The notes under the pieces: generated by a model
Database searches by the model: none
The model's input: the letters and a program-made list of their open reading frames with translations, nothing else
Told to the model about the DNA's origin: nothing
In this document: positions 1-9,227 of the stretch, one piece after another
Position numbering within the stretch: the stretch's first letter is position 1
Layout of the letters: each line of letters opens with the position of its first letter
Program-made: the position numbers and the translations under genes
Source: JBCCSZ01 sp039199225
GTDB taxonomy: Bacteria > Bacteroidota > Bacteroidia > Chitinophagales > Saprospiraceae
Assembly (NCBI GenBank): GCA_039199225.1
Contig: JBCCSZ010000135.1
Location: 1 to 19,826 of the forward strand
Length of the DNA: 19,826 nt
Reading direction: 5' to 3'

Positions 1-1
1 C

Positions 2-1444
2 TTTGTGGATGCAGATACGAGTGCGGCAGAGGGCATGCCTGGTGTGGTCAAAATAGTCAAAGAAAAAGATTTTGTCGGTGTGGTCGCTACTTCCAGAGCT
101 GCCGCACACCGCGCAAAGGAAGCCATCAAGGTGAACTGGAAGACAGAACGCAACTGGCAAACCAAGGACATCGAAGAGATGATAGAGGTGGGCAAAGGCA
201 ATCCAATTGTGATTCAAAAGACCGGAAGTCCCAAGGGAATTTTAGACAGTGAAGAGGGTGTGGTGACGGCCTCCTACACCAGTCCAATCGGAGCGCATGC
301 CCAAATTGAGCCCAGCGGTTCGCTCGCCTATGTAGAGGATGGCAAAGCCACGGTGATGATTCCGACGCAGGTCATCAACCTCACCCGTATGGAAGTGGCC
401 AAGTATTTAGGCATCGATGCTAAAAAGGTCAACATCATCCCGACTTTTTTGGGTGGTGGTTTTGGTCGGCGCTTGCATACACCAAATGCTGTTCAGGCGG
501 CTGCCATGTCCAAGGCCGTTGGAAAGCCGGTCAAATGCTTTTTCACCCGTAAGGAAGAATTCCAAAAAGACACCTTCCGCCCACCAACCCACCATATACT
601 CCGCGGCAAGCTAGACGACAGTGGCTTGATCAAAGCCATCGAACACAATGTTTCGAGCGGAGACGTGATGTTCGGCTCCCCACTGATACCCAGCATCGCC
701 GAGCCCATCGTAGGTGCGGACATCGGAGCCTGGCGAGGTGGCATGATCCAATACCGCGACATTCCCAACTTCCGGGCCATCTCCTGGCGGGTCAAACTTC
801 CCTTTGCAACCAGTTGGTGGCGTAGCCTGGGGCTGTTGGCCAATACCTTTGCCATCGAAAGTTTCATGGATGAACTGGCTGCCAAGACAGGTAAAGACCC
901 CATACAATTCCGTCTGGATCAAATACAAGACGACAAGGCTGGAAAACGCTTGGCTGCAGTCATTCGAACGGCTGCTGAAAAGAGCAATTGGCAAAACGAC
1001 CTACTGCCCAACGGACGGGCGATGGGCTTTGCCGCCTCCACAGATGCCAACACACCCTGCGCCCAGGTCGTCGAAGTTTCCGTTGATGAAAACAAAAGAA
1101 TAAAGGTTCATAAAGTCACCTGTGTGATCGACCCTGGCATGGCGGTCAATCCGGACCAGGTTCGCGCGCAGTGTGAAGGCAGCATCATCATGGGAATCAG
1201 TGCGTCCCTATTTGAAAAAATGGAAGTCAAGGACGGCAGCTTGGGTCCTACAATCTACGGCCCCTATCAAATGGCCCTTATGCAGGATGCACCAAAGGAA
1301 ATAGATGTTGTCATTTTGGAAAACGACGACAAGCCAGGGGCCGTGGGCGAACCACCTTTGGGGCCGATCGGTGCAGCAATCGCCAATGCCGTATTTCGGC
1401 TGACGCAGCAGCGTTTACGGGACCTACCATTGACTTTGGCTTGA
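2..1444 (+). CDS. Molybdopterin-binding oxidoreductase subunit (isoquinoline 1-oxidoreductase beta / xanthine dehydrogenase family), 5' truncated by window
   Basis: This is the C-terminal ~480 residues of a molybdenum hydroxylase large subunit. The frame is already open at the left edge (Phe-Val-Asp-Ala), so the GTG at base 5 is not the start. Visible family marks are the GGGFGRR molybdopterin-contact loop at about residues 150-156 of the visible part, the R-x-E-E-F-Q-K-D-T-F-R-P segment after it, and a C-terminal GEPPLGPIGAAIANA at about 448-462. The Glu of that segment aligns with the catalytic Glu of the xanthine oxidase family. Members of this subfamily are usually 700-760 residues and pair with a small [2Fe-2S] subunit, presumably encoded upstream outside the window. 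They oxidise N-heterocycles or aldehydes, typically exported or membrane-associated. The substrate cannot be told from sequence. The subfamily call is strong and the exact reaction is not. Confidence 0.9.
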   Translation, partial: FVDADTSAAEGMPGVVKIVKEKDFVGVVATSRAAAHRAKEAIKVNWKTERNWQTKDIEEMIEVGKGNPIVIQKTGSPKGILDSEEGVVTASYTSPIGAHAQIEPSGSLAYVEDGKATVMIPTQVINLTRMEVAKYLGIDAKKVNIIPTFLGGGFGRRLHTPNAVQAAAMSKAVGKPVKCFFTRKEEFQKDTFRPPTHHILRGKLDDSGLIKAIEHNVSSGDVMFGSPLIPSIAEPIVGADIGAWRGGMIQYRDIPNFRAISWRVKLPFATSWWRSLGLLANTFAIESFMDELAAKTGKDPIQFRLDQIQDDKAGKRLAAVIRTAAEKSNWQNDLLPNGRAMGFAASTDANTPCAQVVEVSVDENKRIKVHKVTCVIDPGMAVNPDQVRAQCEGSIIMGISASLFEKMEVKDGSLGPTIYGPYQMALMQDAPKEIDVVILENDDKPGAVGEPPLGPIGAAIANAVFRLTQQRLRDLPLTLA

Positions 1445-1920
1445 TGCTACAGATCATCTCTACATAAAAGCTTGGCGAATCCTCCCAAGCCTGTTTTCGA
1501 TTTTACTTCCAAGCGCCGGCTGGATGTACCACTCTTCTGCCATATACCCAAGAGTCGTAAAACAAAGGAAGCGCTTGCGTTCAAGGACAGCCTACTCCCA
1601 GTCCGTATCCCACAGATCAACTGGATTTGAGCTATGAGAAAATAAAATATCTTTCTCTGAGTAGGAGTGTTTTGACCGCTCAACTGTTATTTCTAATGCA
1701 AATGATTTCTCCATCGGCAGATATTATATACCTTAGAATGCACTTTTCGATCTCTGTTGCGGCTGTGTCTGTCAGCAGATGAAAAAATGAGTACAATTAA
1801 GTAAGGAAAGAGATACAAACTTCGATTCTTTCTGGCAGGTCAATTACCGACGATTTTCAATTGAAATGTCCATACCGATTCGAGTGCGTTGAACTTTCTG
1901 GTCGACAAAATACCTCAAGA
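1445..1920. other. Intergenic gap without a convincing gene
   Basis: These 476 bases separate the oxidoreductase from the large lipoprotein gene. I see no RNA gene, insertion-sequence end or believable coding region. A 78-codon minus-strand frame (1447-1683) has no recognisable product. A 61-codon frame continues in phase after the oxidoreductase stop but has no start codon. No clean TAnnTTTG promoter was found. The nearest is TATCTTTC at about 1649, which differs in the last base. Confidence 0.6.
1470..1497 (+). terminator. Weak hairpin, possible terminator of the oxidoreductase gene
   Basis: GCTTGG (1470-1475) pairs with CCAAGC (1485-1490) across a 9-nt loop, followed by CTGTTTT. The stem is only 6 bp and the T run is short, so this is a tentative intrinsic terminator placed 25 nt after the stop codon. 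Confidence 0.3.
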
Positions 1921-4900
1921 ATGATGAGCAGATATTTTACATCCATTTTTCTACTTCTTCTTTTCAGCTCCTGCGCCAACTACAAACTGAATTACAGCAA
2001 AGAGGCTAAAGACTGGAAAACAAAGAACATTGCTCCGACCGATCAAGTCGTCAAACATCGCATGTACCTGATAGGCGAGCTTGGCGGTCTGAGGCCCGAT
2101 AAGCCATCACCCACTTTAGAATTACTTCAAAAAAAGCTGAAAGACAGTGGCAAAAACAGCTCTGTCGTTTTCCTAGGCGGCAATGTATCGCCAAAGGGCT
2201 TGGCCCGAAAAAGCAAAAAAGAAGCCCGCAAATTGGCAGAGTTTCAACTGGACAGCCAATTGGACATTCTAAAAGATTACGAAGGCAGAATCATCTTTTT
2301 GCCAGGACGTACCGATTGGAAAAAATATGGACTGAAAGGGCTGAGAAGGCAAGAAAAGTATTTGGAAAAGCGCTTGAACAAGGGCATTGAGGAGGAAGAC
2401 GACTGGGAAGAGCACTTTTTTCCAGGCAATGGCTGTAGCGGCCCAGAGGTCGTAGAAATCAACGATCAGTTGGTCGTCGTCGTCGTGGATTCTCAATGGT
2501 ACTTGGGCGATTGGGATGCCGAGCCGGAAATCAACGATGGATGTGAGATCAAGACCCGCAAGGACTTTGCTTTTCACTTCGAGGAAGTTGTCCGAAAGTA
2601 TCGCAACAAAAATGTGGTGGTGGCCATGCACCATCCGGTTTATTCGTACGGCCCGAGAGGCGGTCTTTTTACTGCAAAGGACCACTTGTTTCCATTCACC
2701 ATGTGGAAGAAAAACCTCTACATCCCCGTTCCAGTTCTGGGAAGTTTAGCAGCATTTTACAGAACAACTGTAGGTCTGGAAGGTGATTTGAGCAATATCA
2801 AATACCAGGAATTCATCGATGCCATTATGGCCGGAGCGACCAAGAACGGTAGCTATATATTTGCTGGTGCACATGAAAAGAACATGCAGTACATCTTCGA
2901 GGAGCGGCAGCATTTTATTGTCAGTGGTACTGGAACGCAAACCAGCTCTTCGAGTGCTAGTACGGGTTCCGACTTTGCTTATGCCAATCCGGGCTTTGCA
3001 CAGATCGATTTTTACGAGGATGGCGCTGCCTGGCTTCAATTCTGGAGCATCGATAAGGATGGCAAGGAACAGCTCGTCTTTCGCAAGCAAATAAAGGATA
3101 AGCTGGAAATCTCCAAGGACAACATTCCGGAAAGCTTCCCGGAATACGATCAAAAATTGGAAAGTAAAACGACTACAGTTGTCACCAACAAAGTCACCGA
3201 AAAAAGCAACTGGCATTATTTCTGGTTGGGCGAACATTTCCGGCCGATCTATTCGCAAACCTATAAGTTCCCTGTGTTGGACCTGGCCACCTTCAAGGGG
3301 GGTATGAGCCCGGTCAAACGCGGTGGTGGCAACCAGACCAACTCGCTGCGCTTGATCGATCCAAACGGCCAGCAGTATGTGATGCGCGCCTTGACCAAAG
3401 ATGCCTCCCGGACGGTCCCCTACCCGATCAACAAGATGACGGCAGCCAACAGCATCGTCCAGGAAACCTTCTTATCCTCACATCCCTTCGCGGCCCTGGC
3501 TGTTCCACCAATGGCCAATGCGGTCAATGTCTACCACACCAACCCACAGCTCTACTACATCCCCAAGCAACCAGTCTTGGGCATTCACAACGACTTATTT
3601 GGTGGGCAGGTTTATTTGGTAGAAGAAAGAGCAGGCGGCAATTGGAAAAAGGAAGCCAGTCTGGGCAATTCCAAAAAGCTCATCAGCACGGGGGATATGT
3701 CTCGAAAAATCACCCGCAGTCACAAGCACACCGTCGACCAACGTTGGCTGCTGCGGTCCCGACTGTTCGACCAAGTAATCGGCGATTGGGATCGGCATGA
3801 CGACCAATGGCGTTGGGCAACCATTAAGATCAACAAAGACAGTACAACCTACCGGGCCATCCCCCGCGACCGGGACCAGCCCTTTAGCAAATACGATGGT
3901 TTCCTCATTCAGGCCGCTCGGCTGTTTATGCCATTCTTGCGGCAGCTGAAAGTCTTTTCGCCAGACATCAAAAACATGAAGTGGTCCAGTTGGAGTCCTA
4001 AGTATGTCGACAACAGCTTTTTGAATGAAATGGACTGGCCGGATTGGGAAGCTGAGGCAAAATTCATCCAACAAAATCTGACAGACGAAGTCATCGACAA
4101 AGCTTTTGAAACCTGGCCCGAAAAAGCACAGGAGCTCACTGCCGAAACCATCGCCTCGATCATTAAAAAGCGAAGAGACAATCTCGTCAAATTTGCTCGT
4201 ATGCATTACGAGCTGCTCTACAAACGAGTGGATGTTTACGGCACTGAAAAAGACGAAATATTCGAGATCACCCGACTGCCAAATGGCGATGCACACATTA
4301 AGATTTTTCACAAAAAGAAGAAGAGCCAACCCCTTGTTTTCGATCGAGTCTTTCAACGCTCTGTCACCAAAGAAATCAGCATCTATGGCCTAGGGGGCGA
4401 GGATGCGTTTAACCTCAGTGGCGAAGGTCGCAAGGGCATTACGCTGCGACTCATCGGTGGGTTGGATGAAGATACCTATGTGGACAAATCCAAGGTATCT
4501 GGCCTTTCGAAGAAAACCAAAATATACGACGACAAAGACGACAATAACATCGAACTGGGGAGTGAGGCCAGAGACCGCACCTCCAACGACCCCTACCTGA
4601 ACACTTACGACCGACGGGCCTATCATTACGAGTACGACTATACCATCCCCCTGCCCATCGTAGGTTTCAACCCCGACGATGGCTTTGTAATCGGCTTGAA
4701 TACCTTGACGACGACCTACCGATTCAAAAAATCACCCTATGCATCCATTCATACCTTTAATGGAAATGTGGCCTTTGCAACTGGTGGGCTCGACCTGAAC
4801 TACTTGGGAGACTTTACCCAGCTTTTCGGAAAGTGGAATTTGCTCTTGCAGGCCACCTACAGGACCGACCGTTTTTCCTTCAGCTATTACGGCCTCGGAA

Positions 4901-5679
4901 ATGAAACCAAGTTGACAACTGATGATTTCAACTTCAACCGTGTCCGACAAAGTATGATCTCCATCCATCCGGCCTTCAAAAAGCCCATCAATGCGCTGGG
5001 CGATGGCTTCACTATTGGACCGATCTACGAGCGGACCTCCATCTCACAAACTCCCGGGCGTTTCATCGAAACCGACCCCATTGCGGAGTCTGGCGAGATT
5101 TTCATAGATCAAGCTTATGGCGGTATCAAAACGGGCTTGCACATCTTGAGTCTGGACAACATCCAAATCCCCACCAAAGGCTCCAACCTGATTTTGGACG
5201 CCGCTTGGATGACCGACCTAGGGGAGGTTGAACGAGATTTTGCTTTGCTCAATGCCGACTTTGCCCTTTATCAAAAGATCGATCGAAAGGGCGCGCTGAT
5301 TTTTGCGACTAGGTTTGGTGCATCACATCGCATTGGAAACTATCCGTTTTTCCATTCTGCCATATTGGGTGGTAGGACCAACCTACGCGGCTTCCGTGCT
5401 GACCGCTTTTACGGCAATACTTCCTTTTTCCACAATACTGATTTGCGCATTCGTCTATTGAGTTCTGTCAACAAAATTTTGCCTTTCACCATGGGTATTT
5501 TGGGTGGCTTTGATTACGGCCGAGTCTGGCTAGACGGACAAGATTCTGATAGGTGGCATACAGGTTATGGCGGTGCGCTGTGGATTGCGCCGGTCGACTT
5601 CATCGTCCTCAACGTTGGCTACTTTTTAAACAACGATGACGACAACCGATTCACCTTCAAGATTGGCTTTGATTTCTAG
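1921..5679 (+). CDS. Large outer-membrane lipoprotein: degenerate metallophosphoesterase + kinase-like segment + Omp85/BamA-type barrel
   Basis: The product is 1252 residues. I start it at ATG 1921 because an in-frame TTG at 1861 would bury the lipoprotein signal: from 1921 the N-terminus is charged, then IFLLLLFSSC, giving a lipobox with Cys at residue 18. Residues ~45-390 resemble the calcineurin-like metallophosphoesterases fused to barrels in Bacteroidota, but the metal-binding motifs are altered (LIGELGG, FLGGN, PGRTDW, AGAHEKN), with only MHHPVYS intact. Residues ~430-770 contain DWDRHDDQW (622-630) and IPRDRDQPF (647-655), which look like the catalytic and metal loops of CotH/FAM20/HipA-type atypical kinases. 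Residues ~820-850 have glycine/aspartate-rich turns (GLGGEDAF, GGLDEDTY). The rest is a beta barrel with the Omp85 signature NLRGF near the C-terminus and a terminal Phe. It faces the histidine kinase gene with a 5-bp gap. The role is unknown. The architecture is clear and the kinase reading is inference. Confidence 0.85.
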   Translation: MMSRYFTSIFLLLLFSSCANYKLNYSKEAKDWKTKNIAPTDQVVKHRMYLIGELGGLRPDKPSPTLELLQKKLKDSGKNSSVVFLGGNVSPKGLARKSKKEARKLAEFQLDSQLDILKDYEGRIIFLPGRTDWKKYGLKGLRRQEKYLEKRLNKGIEEEDDWEEHFFPGNGCSGPEVVEINDQLVVVVVDSQWYLGDWDAEPEINDGCEIKTRKDFAFHFEEVVRKYRNKNVVVAMHHPVYSYGPRGGLFTAKDHLFPFTMWKKNLYIPVPVLGSLAAFYRTTVGLEGDLSNIKYQEFIDAIMAGATKNGSYIFAGAHEKNMQYIFEERQHFIVSGTGTQTSSSSASTGSDFAYANPGFAQIDFYEDGAAWLQFWSIDKDGKEQLVFRKQIKDKLEISKDNIPESFPEYDQKLESKTTTVVTNKVTEKSNWHYFWLGEHFRPIYSQTYKFPVLDLATFKGGMSPVKRGGGNQTNSLRLIDPNGQQYVMRALTKDASRTVPYPINKMTAANSIVQETFLSSHPFAALAVPPMANAVNVYHTNPQLYYIPKQPVLGIHNDLFGGQVYLVEERAGGNWKKEASLGNSKKLISTGDMSRKITRSHKHTVDQRWLLRSRLFDQVIGDWDRHDDQWRWATIKINKDSTTYRAIPRDRDQPFSKYDGFLIQAARLFMPFLRQLKVFSPDIKNMKWSSWSPKYVDNSFLNEMDWPDWEAEAKFIQQNLTDEVIDKAFETWPEKAQELTAETIASIIKKRRDNLVKFARMHYELLYKRVDVYGTEKDEIFEITRLPNGDAHIKIFHKKKKSQPLVFDRVFQRSVTKEISIYGLGGEDAFNLSGEGRKGITLRLIGGLDEDTYVDKSKVSGLSKKTKIYDDKDDNNIELGSEARDRTSNDPYLNTYDRRAYHYEYDYTIPLPIVGFNPDDGFVIGLNTLTTTYRFKKSPYASIHTFNGNVAFATGGLDLNYLGDFTQLFGKWNLLLQATYRTDRFSFSYYGLGNETKLTTDDFNFNRVRQSMISIHPAFKKPINALGDGFTIGPIYERTSISQTPGRFIETDPIAESGEIFIDQAYGGIKTGLHILSLDNIQIPTKGSNLILDAAWMTDLGEVERDFALLNADFALYQKIDRKGALIFATRFGASHRIGNYPFFHSAILGGRTNLRGFRADRFYGNTSFFHNTDLRIRLLSSVNKILPFTMGILGGFDYGRVWLDGQDSDRWHTGYGGALWIAPVDFIVLNVGYFLNNDDDNRFTFKIGFDF

Positions 5680-5684
5680 GGGCT

Positions 5685-8267
5685 TTAGGCAATCGAGAAG
5701 GCAATGCGAAAGCAGGTACCCAGGCCCAGCTTTGTGGTAAAGCTCAAATCGCCGCCATAGAATTCGATGATTCGCTGGCAGATGGGCAAACCGAGGCCGG
5801 AAAGAGAAGAATTTGTGGAAAATTGGGGATCGAAGAGATTGTTCTCCGTCTTGGCATCCATTCCCTTTCCATTGTCTTCCAATTCCAAGACGATTTTGTC
5901 TTGCTGTCGTTTTAGATGGAGTAGAATAACACCCTTTTGGTCTTCGGGAATCGCATGCTCGGCATTGGTCATGAGGTTGGTCAACACCTGCCGGAAGTGT
6001 TCCGAATCGATGTTGATGGTTGGATCAAAGTCGCTGTCGATGTTGTTGATGAACTCAAACTGATAATCCTGGCGGCTTTTGTAGGGAAGGATGAATTGTG
6101 CCATGAATTTCCGCAGTTCGAGCGGCTTGGTTTCGGGTGCCTCCATATTTGCAAAGAGCTTGAACTGTGAAGCCACCCGCGAAAGGTGGTCCACCTGTTC
6201 TACTAAGCTGTCCGATATGCGCTTAACCGTCTCCGGAGAAGGTGTTTGTTGTTGCTTGAGGATGTGTGTAAAATACTGCACGTTGAGCCGTAGGGGTGTC
6301 AAGGGATTGTTGACCTCATGTGCAATTTGCTGGGCCATAATCTGCCAGGCACCTTGCCGCTCGGCTTGCATCAGGCTTTTGGTGGTTTGTTCTACTACAT
6401 CCACCATTTTGTTGTACTCTCCAATCAACTGACCGATGGCATCCTCCCCTTCCCAATCTAGCTTTTCGTTGATCTTGCCGGGCTTGAACTGGCTCAATCG
6501 GTTGGCCAATAGGCGCAAGGGCTTGGTCAAAAAGCCAATGATCGATAAGCCGATTCCCCAAATGATGAGTAATAAAAACACATAAACACTTAGGATTTTA
6601 CTCATAATAATGGGAATGTCCTGGGCCGTCCCCACTTCCGAGGCAAAGACATTAATGGCGGCAAATCCCTCGATGCGATTGTCTTGAGAAATGCTGAAAA
6701 CAGAGCGCAAACAAGAGGCGCCATTTTGCTCAATGGTATTGATAATAACGGCCGTAGGATTTTTTTGGATGTCTTCCTGCACCCTCTGATCTACCTTGGT
6801 GGGCGCCGGACTATTGCCAGCTGTTGCAATGGAGCTCAACAGTAACGCTCCACGGGCATTGTAAAGATCAATATCACACTTATTTCTATCGGCCAAATCA
6901 GACAGACGGTCGATTGAAAAGTCTGTCAATTCCCAATCAAAAAGGACCTTATCCTCCACGATCGCCTTGCGGATCGCCTCTGCGATGTAGAACTGCCGCT
7001 CATAAGTGATCTCCCGATTGTTTTGCCGCAGAAAAAATAAGGTGGTGATGGCGATGATGAAAAAAAGTAAAATGGTCAAAGACAACAAAGTGGCCTGTAT
7101 CCGAAAATCAATCGAAAGTTTGCGCCAGCGGATGTAGAGGTCTTTCCTAAAAAGCAACAACTCCAACAGCTGCACCAACAAAGCCGCCAGGATAAACAAA
7201 CTGAAGAAGAAGGAGAAATTGGACACCCAAACCAAGACCTCCGACAAAGGTTCTCCTATCAGCACAAACTGGTCTTCGGAATGATGGTAGGCCAGTACAT
7301 CGAAACCGTTGAGTTCGATTTTTGCTCCGGTCCCAACGGGCGGCAAAGGTATGTCTAAGATATTTAGGTCAAAATCATGGGAATTGGCAAGTACAACCCT
7401 GCCGTGATCCACCACCGAAAAATGGTAATCGTTTAGTCGCTCCATTTCCTTGTAGGGATAATGGGCAGTGTATACGCTGGAGCGAAAATCCTTTCTCAGC
7501 TTGAAAGACAGACTGTAATTCGTCGATAGATAGAGCTTGTAAACAGGTGTATCATTTTCATCGAAGGTCAGAACGGGGCGATGGTAGCTTTGGGTCGTAT
7601 CTGTAGTACTGGTATCAATTTGCAGCCGGTAGTTGGATGAAAGGTAGGGATTGTTCAGCCATTTCTTCTCCCAAAAATCTTTGTCTTTTTCATCTATTGA
7701 ATGCCGCTCAACGCCAGCTAGTAAGCGGACCAGCTCATTCTCTGCAAGGGTATCGCGCCTTTCTGCCAACTGTTGCGCATACTGAATGTGCTTGTTCTTG
7801 TTGGTTTCTTCATGTACCCAAAAAACGAAGGACGCATTGAATCCCGCACAGAGTAATAAGACGGAAATGGTCTTGTGAAAAAATTTATCTGTGATTCGGT
7901 GGATCAGATAAGAAAAGCCACCAAGCCCTGCGACAAGAAGCAGAAAAAACCAAACAGGTTGTCTGAACGACAAAAAGTGATAGAGTATGCTGCCCGCCAG
8001 CAGCGCAATCGCCGTTGAGAGGAGCGCTGGCACCCTGTCGGTTTTGACGACTTTCCACAGTGCATCAAATCCGGTAGGGACCCACTTGAAAAAGGCAAAT
8101 TGCAAGGAAAAGACGAAGAACAACAAAAGGATGTCCCTGGCGGAAATATCCAAGACCCGATAGACCGTATAATCTGTGACTTCAAAAAGGAAAAACTCTA
8201 TCCCCAGACAGATCAATGCGATTCCCAAAAAAAGGAATACCGTTTTGGCTATTGATTTTAATGGCAT
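5685..8267 (-). CDS. NtrY-like membrane sensor histidine kinase with two predicted periplasmic sensor regions
   Basis: This 860-residue kinase has eight apparent membrane segments (about residues 8-28, 44-63, 79-99, 104-124, 132-151, 349-373, 393-413, 554-580). By counting topology, residues 152-348 and 414-553 are periplasmic. A HAMP-like linker follows (about 580-635). The H-box is QQIAHEVNNPLTPL with phospho-acceptor His650. The N-box is LTNLMTNAEHA (N764, N768), G1 is DNGKG at 798-802 and G2 is GLGLP at 824-828. All catalytic boxes are intact, so it should be active. The ENNPLTPL-type H-box and layout match the NtrY group. No response regulator gene lies in the window, so its partner is elsewhere. 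The ATG at 8265-8267 is directly followed by a basic residue and a hydrophobic segment, which supports the start. It ends 5 bp from the convergent lipoprotein gene. Confidence 0.92.
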   Translation of the reverse strand: MPLKSIAKTVFLFLGIALICLGIEFFLFEVTDYTVYRVLDISARDILLLFFVFSLQFAFFKWVPTGFDALWKVVKTDRVPALLSTAIALLAGSILYHFLSFRQPVWFFLLLVAGLGGFSYLIHRITDKFFHKTISVLLLCAGFNASFVFWVHEETNKNKHIQYAQQLAERRDTLAENELVRLLAGVERHSIDEKDKDFWEKKWLNNPYLSSNYRLQIDTSTTDTTQSYHRPVLTFDENDTPVYKLYLSTNYSLSFKLRKDFRSSVYTAHYPYKEMERLNDYHFSVVDHGRVVLANSHDFDLNILDIPLPPVGTGAKIELNGFDVLAYHHSEDQFVLIGEPLSEVLVWVSNFSFFFSLFILAALLVQLLELLLFRKDLYIRWRKLSIDFRIQATLLSLTILLFFIIAITTLFFLRQNNREITYERQFYIAEAIRKAIVEDKVLFDWELTDFSIDRLSDLADRNKCDIDLYNARGALLLSSIATAGNSPAPTKVDQRVQEDIQKNPTAVIINTIEQNGASCLRSVFSISQDNRIEGFAAINVFASEVGTAQDIPIIMSKILSVYVFLLLIIWGIGLSIIGFLTKPLRLLANRLSQFKPGKINEKLDWEGEDAIGQLIGEYNKMVDVVEQTTKSLMQAERQGAWQIMAQQIAHEVNNPLTPLRLNVQYFTHILKQQQTPSPETVKRISDSLVEQVDHLSRVASQFKLFANMEAPETKPLELRKFMAQFILPYKSRQDYQFEFINNIDSDFDPTINIDSEHFRQVLTNLMTNAEHAIPEDQKGVILLHLKRQQDKIVLELEDNGKGMDAKTENNLFDPQFSTNSSLSGLGLPICQRIIEFYGGDLSFTTKLGLGTCFRIAFSIA

Positions 8268-8409
8268 CGTGGTGTTCTCAAAATAGTTGTCGAATCCCCA
8301 TAGAGGAGATTTTTATTGGCTGTCACAAAAACTAAGCCACCTGCAAGAAAAAGTACTTAAAATTTATAAGCACATTTTCAATCCTTTTGTTTGACAACTC
8401 CACTACTTT

Positions 8410-9015
8410 TTAGTCCCTTAATGAACTACTTTTCTGCCAGGCCCACAAGCATTGGACCGCAGTAGAGGCATAGGGCGACCAATTTTTACCTATCCGCTGT
8501 ATTTCGGATGCCACCGTCCGGGAGGGGTCCAATTCATACAATTTGGCAATGATGCCTTTGAGGTGGTGATCTCCTTTGGGCAAAATATCTGGTCGTTCAA
8601 GGGTGTACATCAAAATCATATCGATGGTCCAGGGGCCGATGCCTTTAATGTTTGATAAGATGTTACGGACCTCGTCATTTTCCATGGCTTGCCAATCCGT
8701 TTGCTTGTTTTGGAAAAAGTCGAGCGTGCGGGCCATCGTCTCGTATTTGCGTGCAGACAGCTTGACCGATGGCAGTGCAGCCTGTTCAAAAACTTCAAAA
8801 CTCTCTGGGGTCAATTCCTCCAAAGCGGCAGCAGCCAACAGCTTTGCAAACTTCTTTTTGCTGCTGCGATAGTGGATTTGTTGCTCGATGATACAACTCA
8901 TCAAATCGTGGAAAACATTGTTGGTACTCTTGACTGGCTTCCAGGAAAGCTTGGCTAAAATGGGCTGGAGGATGTCGTCTTTGGAAGACAAATACGCTTT
9001 GATTTGTTGGTTCAT
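8410..9015 (-). CDS. DNA-3-methyladenine glycosylase II (AlkA/HhH-GPD family)
   Basis: This is a base-excision repair enzyme that removes alkylated purines such as 3-methyladenine. The product is 201 residues. Visible marks are IIEQQIHYRSS (42-52), equivalent to the family's QQ-I-S segment, and the helix-hairpin-helix SNIKGIGPWTIDMILMYTL (121-139) with its G-I-G-P-W-T turn. The loop LPKGDHHLKG follows, whose Asp149 aligns with the catalytic Asp of HhH-GPD glycosylases. It lacks the N-terminal domain of the 282-residue E. coli AlkA, as do the short bacterial Mag-type enzymes. It sits 142 bp upstream of the histidine kinase on the same strand. Co-transcription is possible, but there is no functional link. 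No adaptive-response (Ada) gene is visible. Confidence 0.9.
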   Translation of the reverse strand: MNQQIKAYLSSKDDILQPILAKLSWKPVKSTNNVFHDLMSCIIEQQIHYRSSKKKFAKLLAAAALEELTPESFEVFEQAALPSVKLSARKYETMARTLDFFQNKQTDWQAMENDEVRNILSNIKGIGPWTIDMILMYTLERPDILPKGDHHLKGIIAKLYELDPSRTVASEIQRIGKNWSPYASTAVQCLWAWQKSSSLRD

Positions 9016-9156
9016 TCTATTGGTATCATTCGGTTCTTAGGAGATTGGGAGGCCAAAAAGCTTAGTAATTTTATTGTTAAACCCTGTTATTCCAGCTCGG
9101 GCTCAGACGCATGATTTCCAACATGGCGTCGTTTTTTACCCACCAAGACAAGTAAC

Positions 9157-9164
9157 TAATTTTG
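9157..9164 (+). promoter_or_regulatory. Candidate -7 element (TAATTTTG) for selO
   Basis: TAATTTTG fits the Bacteroidota TAnnTTTG element and lies 63 nt before the selO start codon. No good TTG -33 element stands 17-23 nt upstream, so this is a weak call. Confidence 0.35.
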
Positions 9165-9227
9165 TTAATGAACGATTGGCCTACTTCAAAGGTTTAAAAT
9201 GGATAGGATCAGAAAATACTGCGTATC

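Noticed and set aside
1445..1627. 61-codon frame continuing in phase after the oxidoreductase stop
   Set aside because: It has no start codon and no recognisable homology. The oxidoreductase already ends at the family's usual C-terminus, so read-through or a broken gene is not needed.
1861..1920. Upstream TTG start for the large lipoprotein
   Set aside because: It would place 20 non-conserved residues before a good lipoprotein signal peptide that begins at ATG 1921.
3595..4356. 253-codon minus-strand open frame inside the large lipoprotein gene
   Set aside because: It lies wholly within a well-supported coding region on the other strand and shows no motif of its own.
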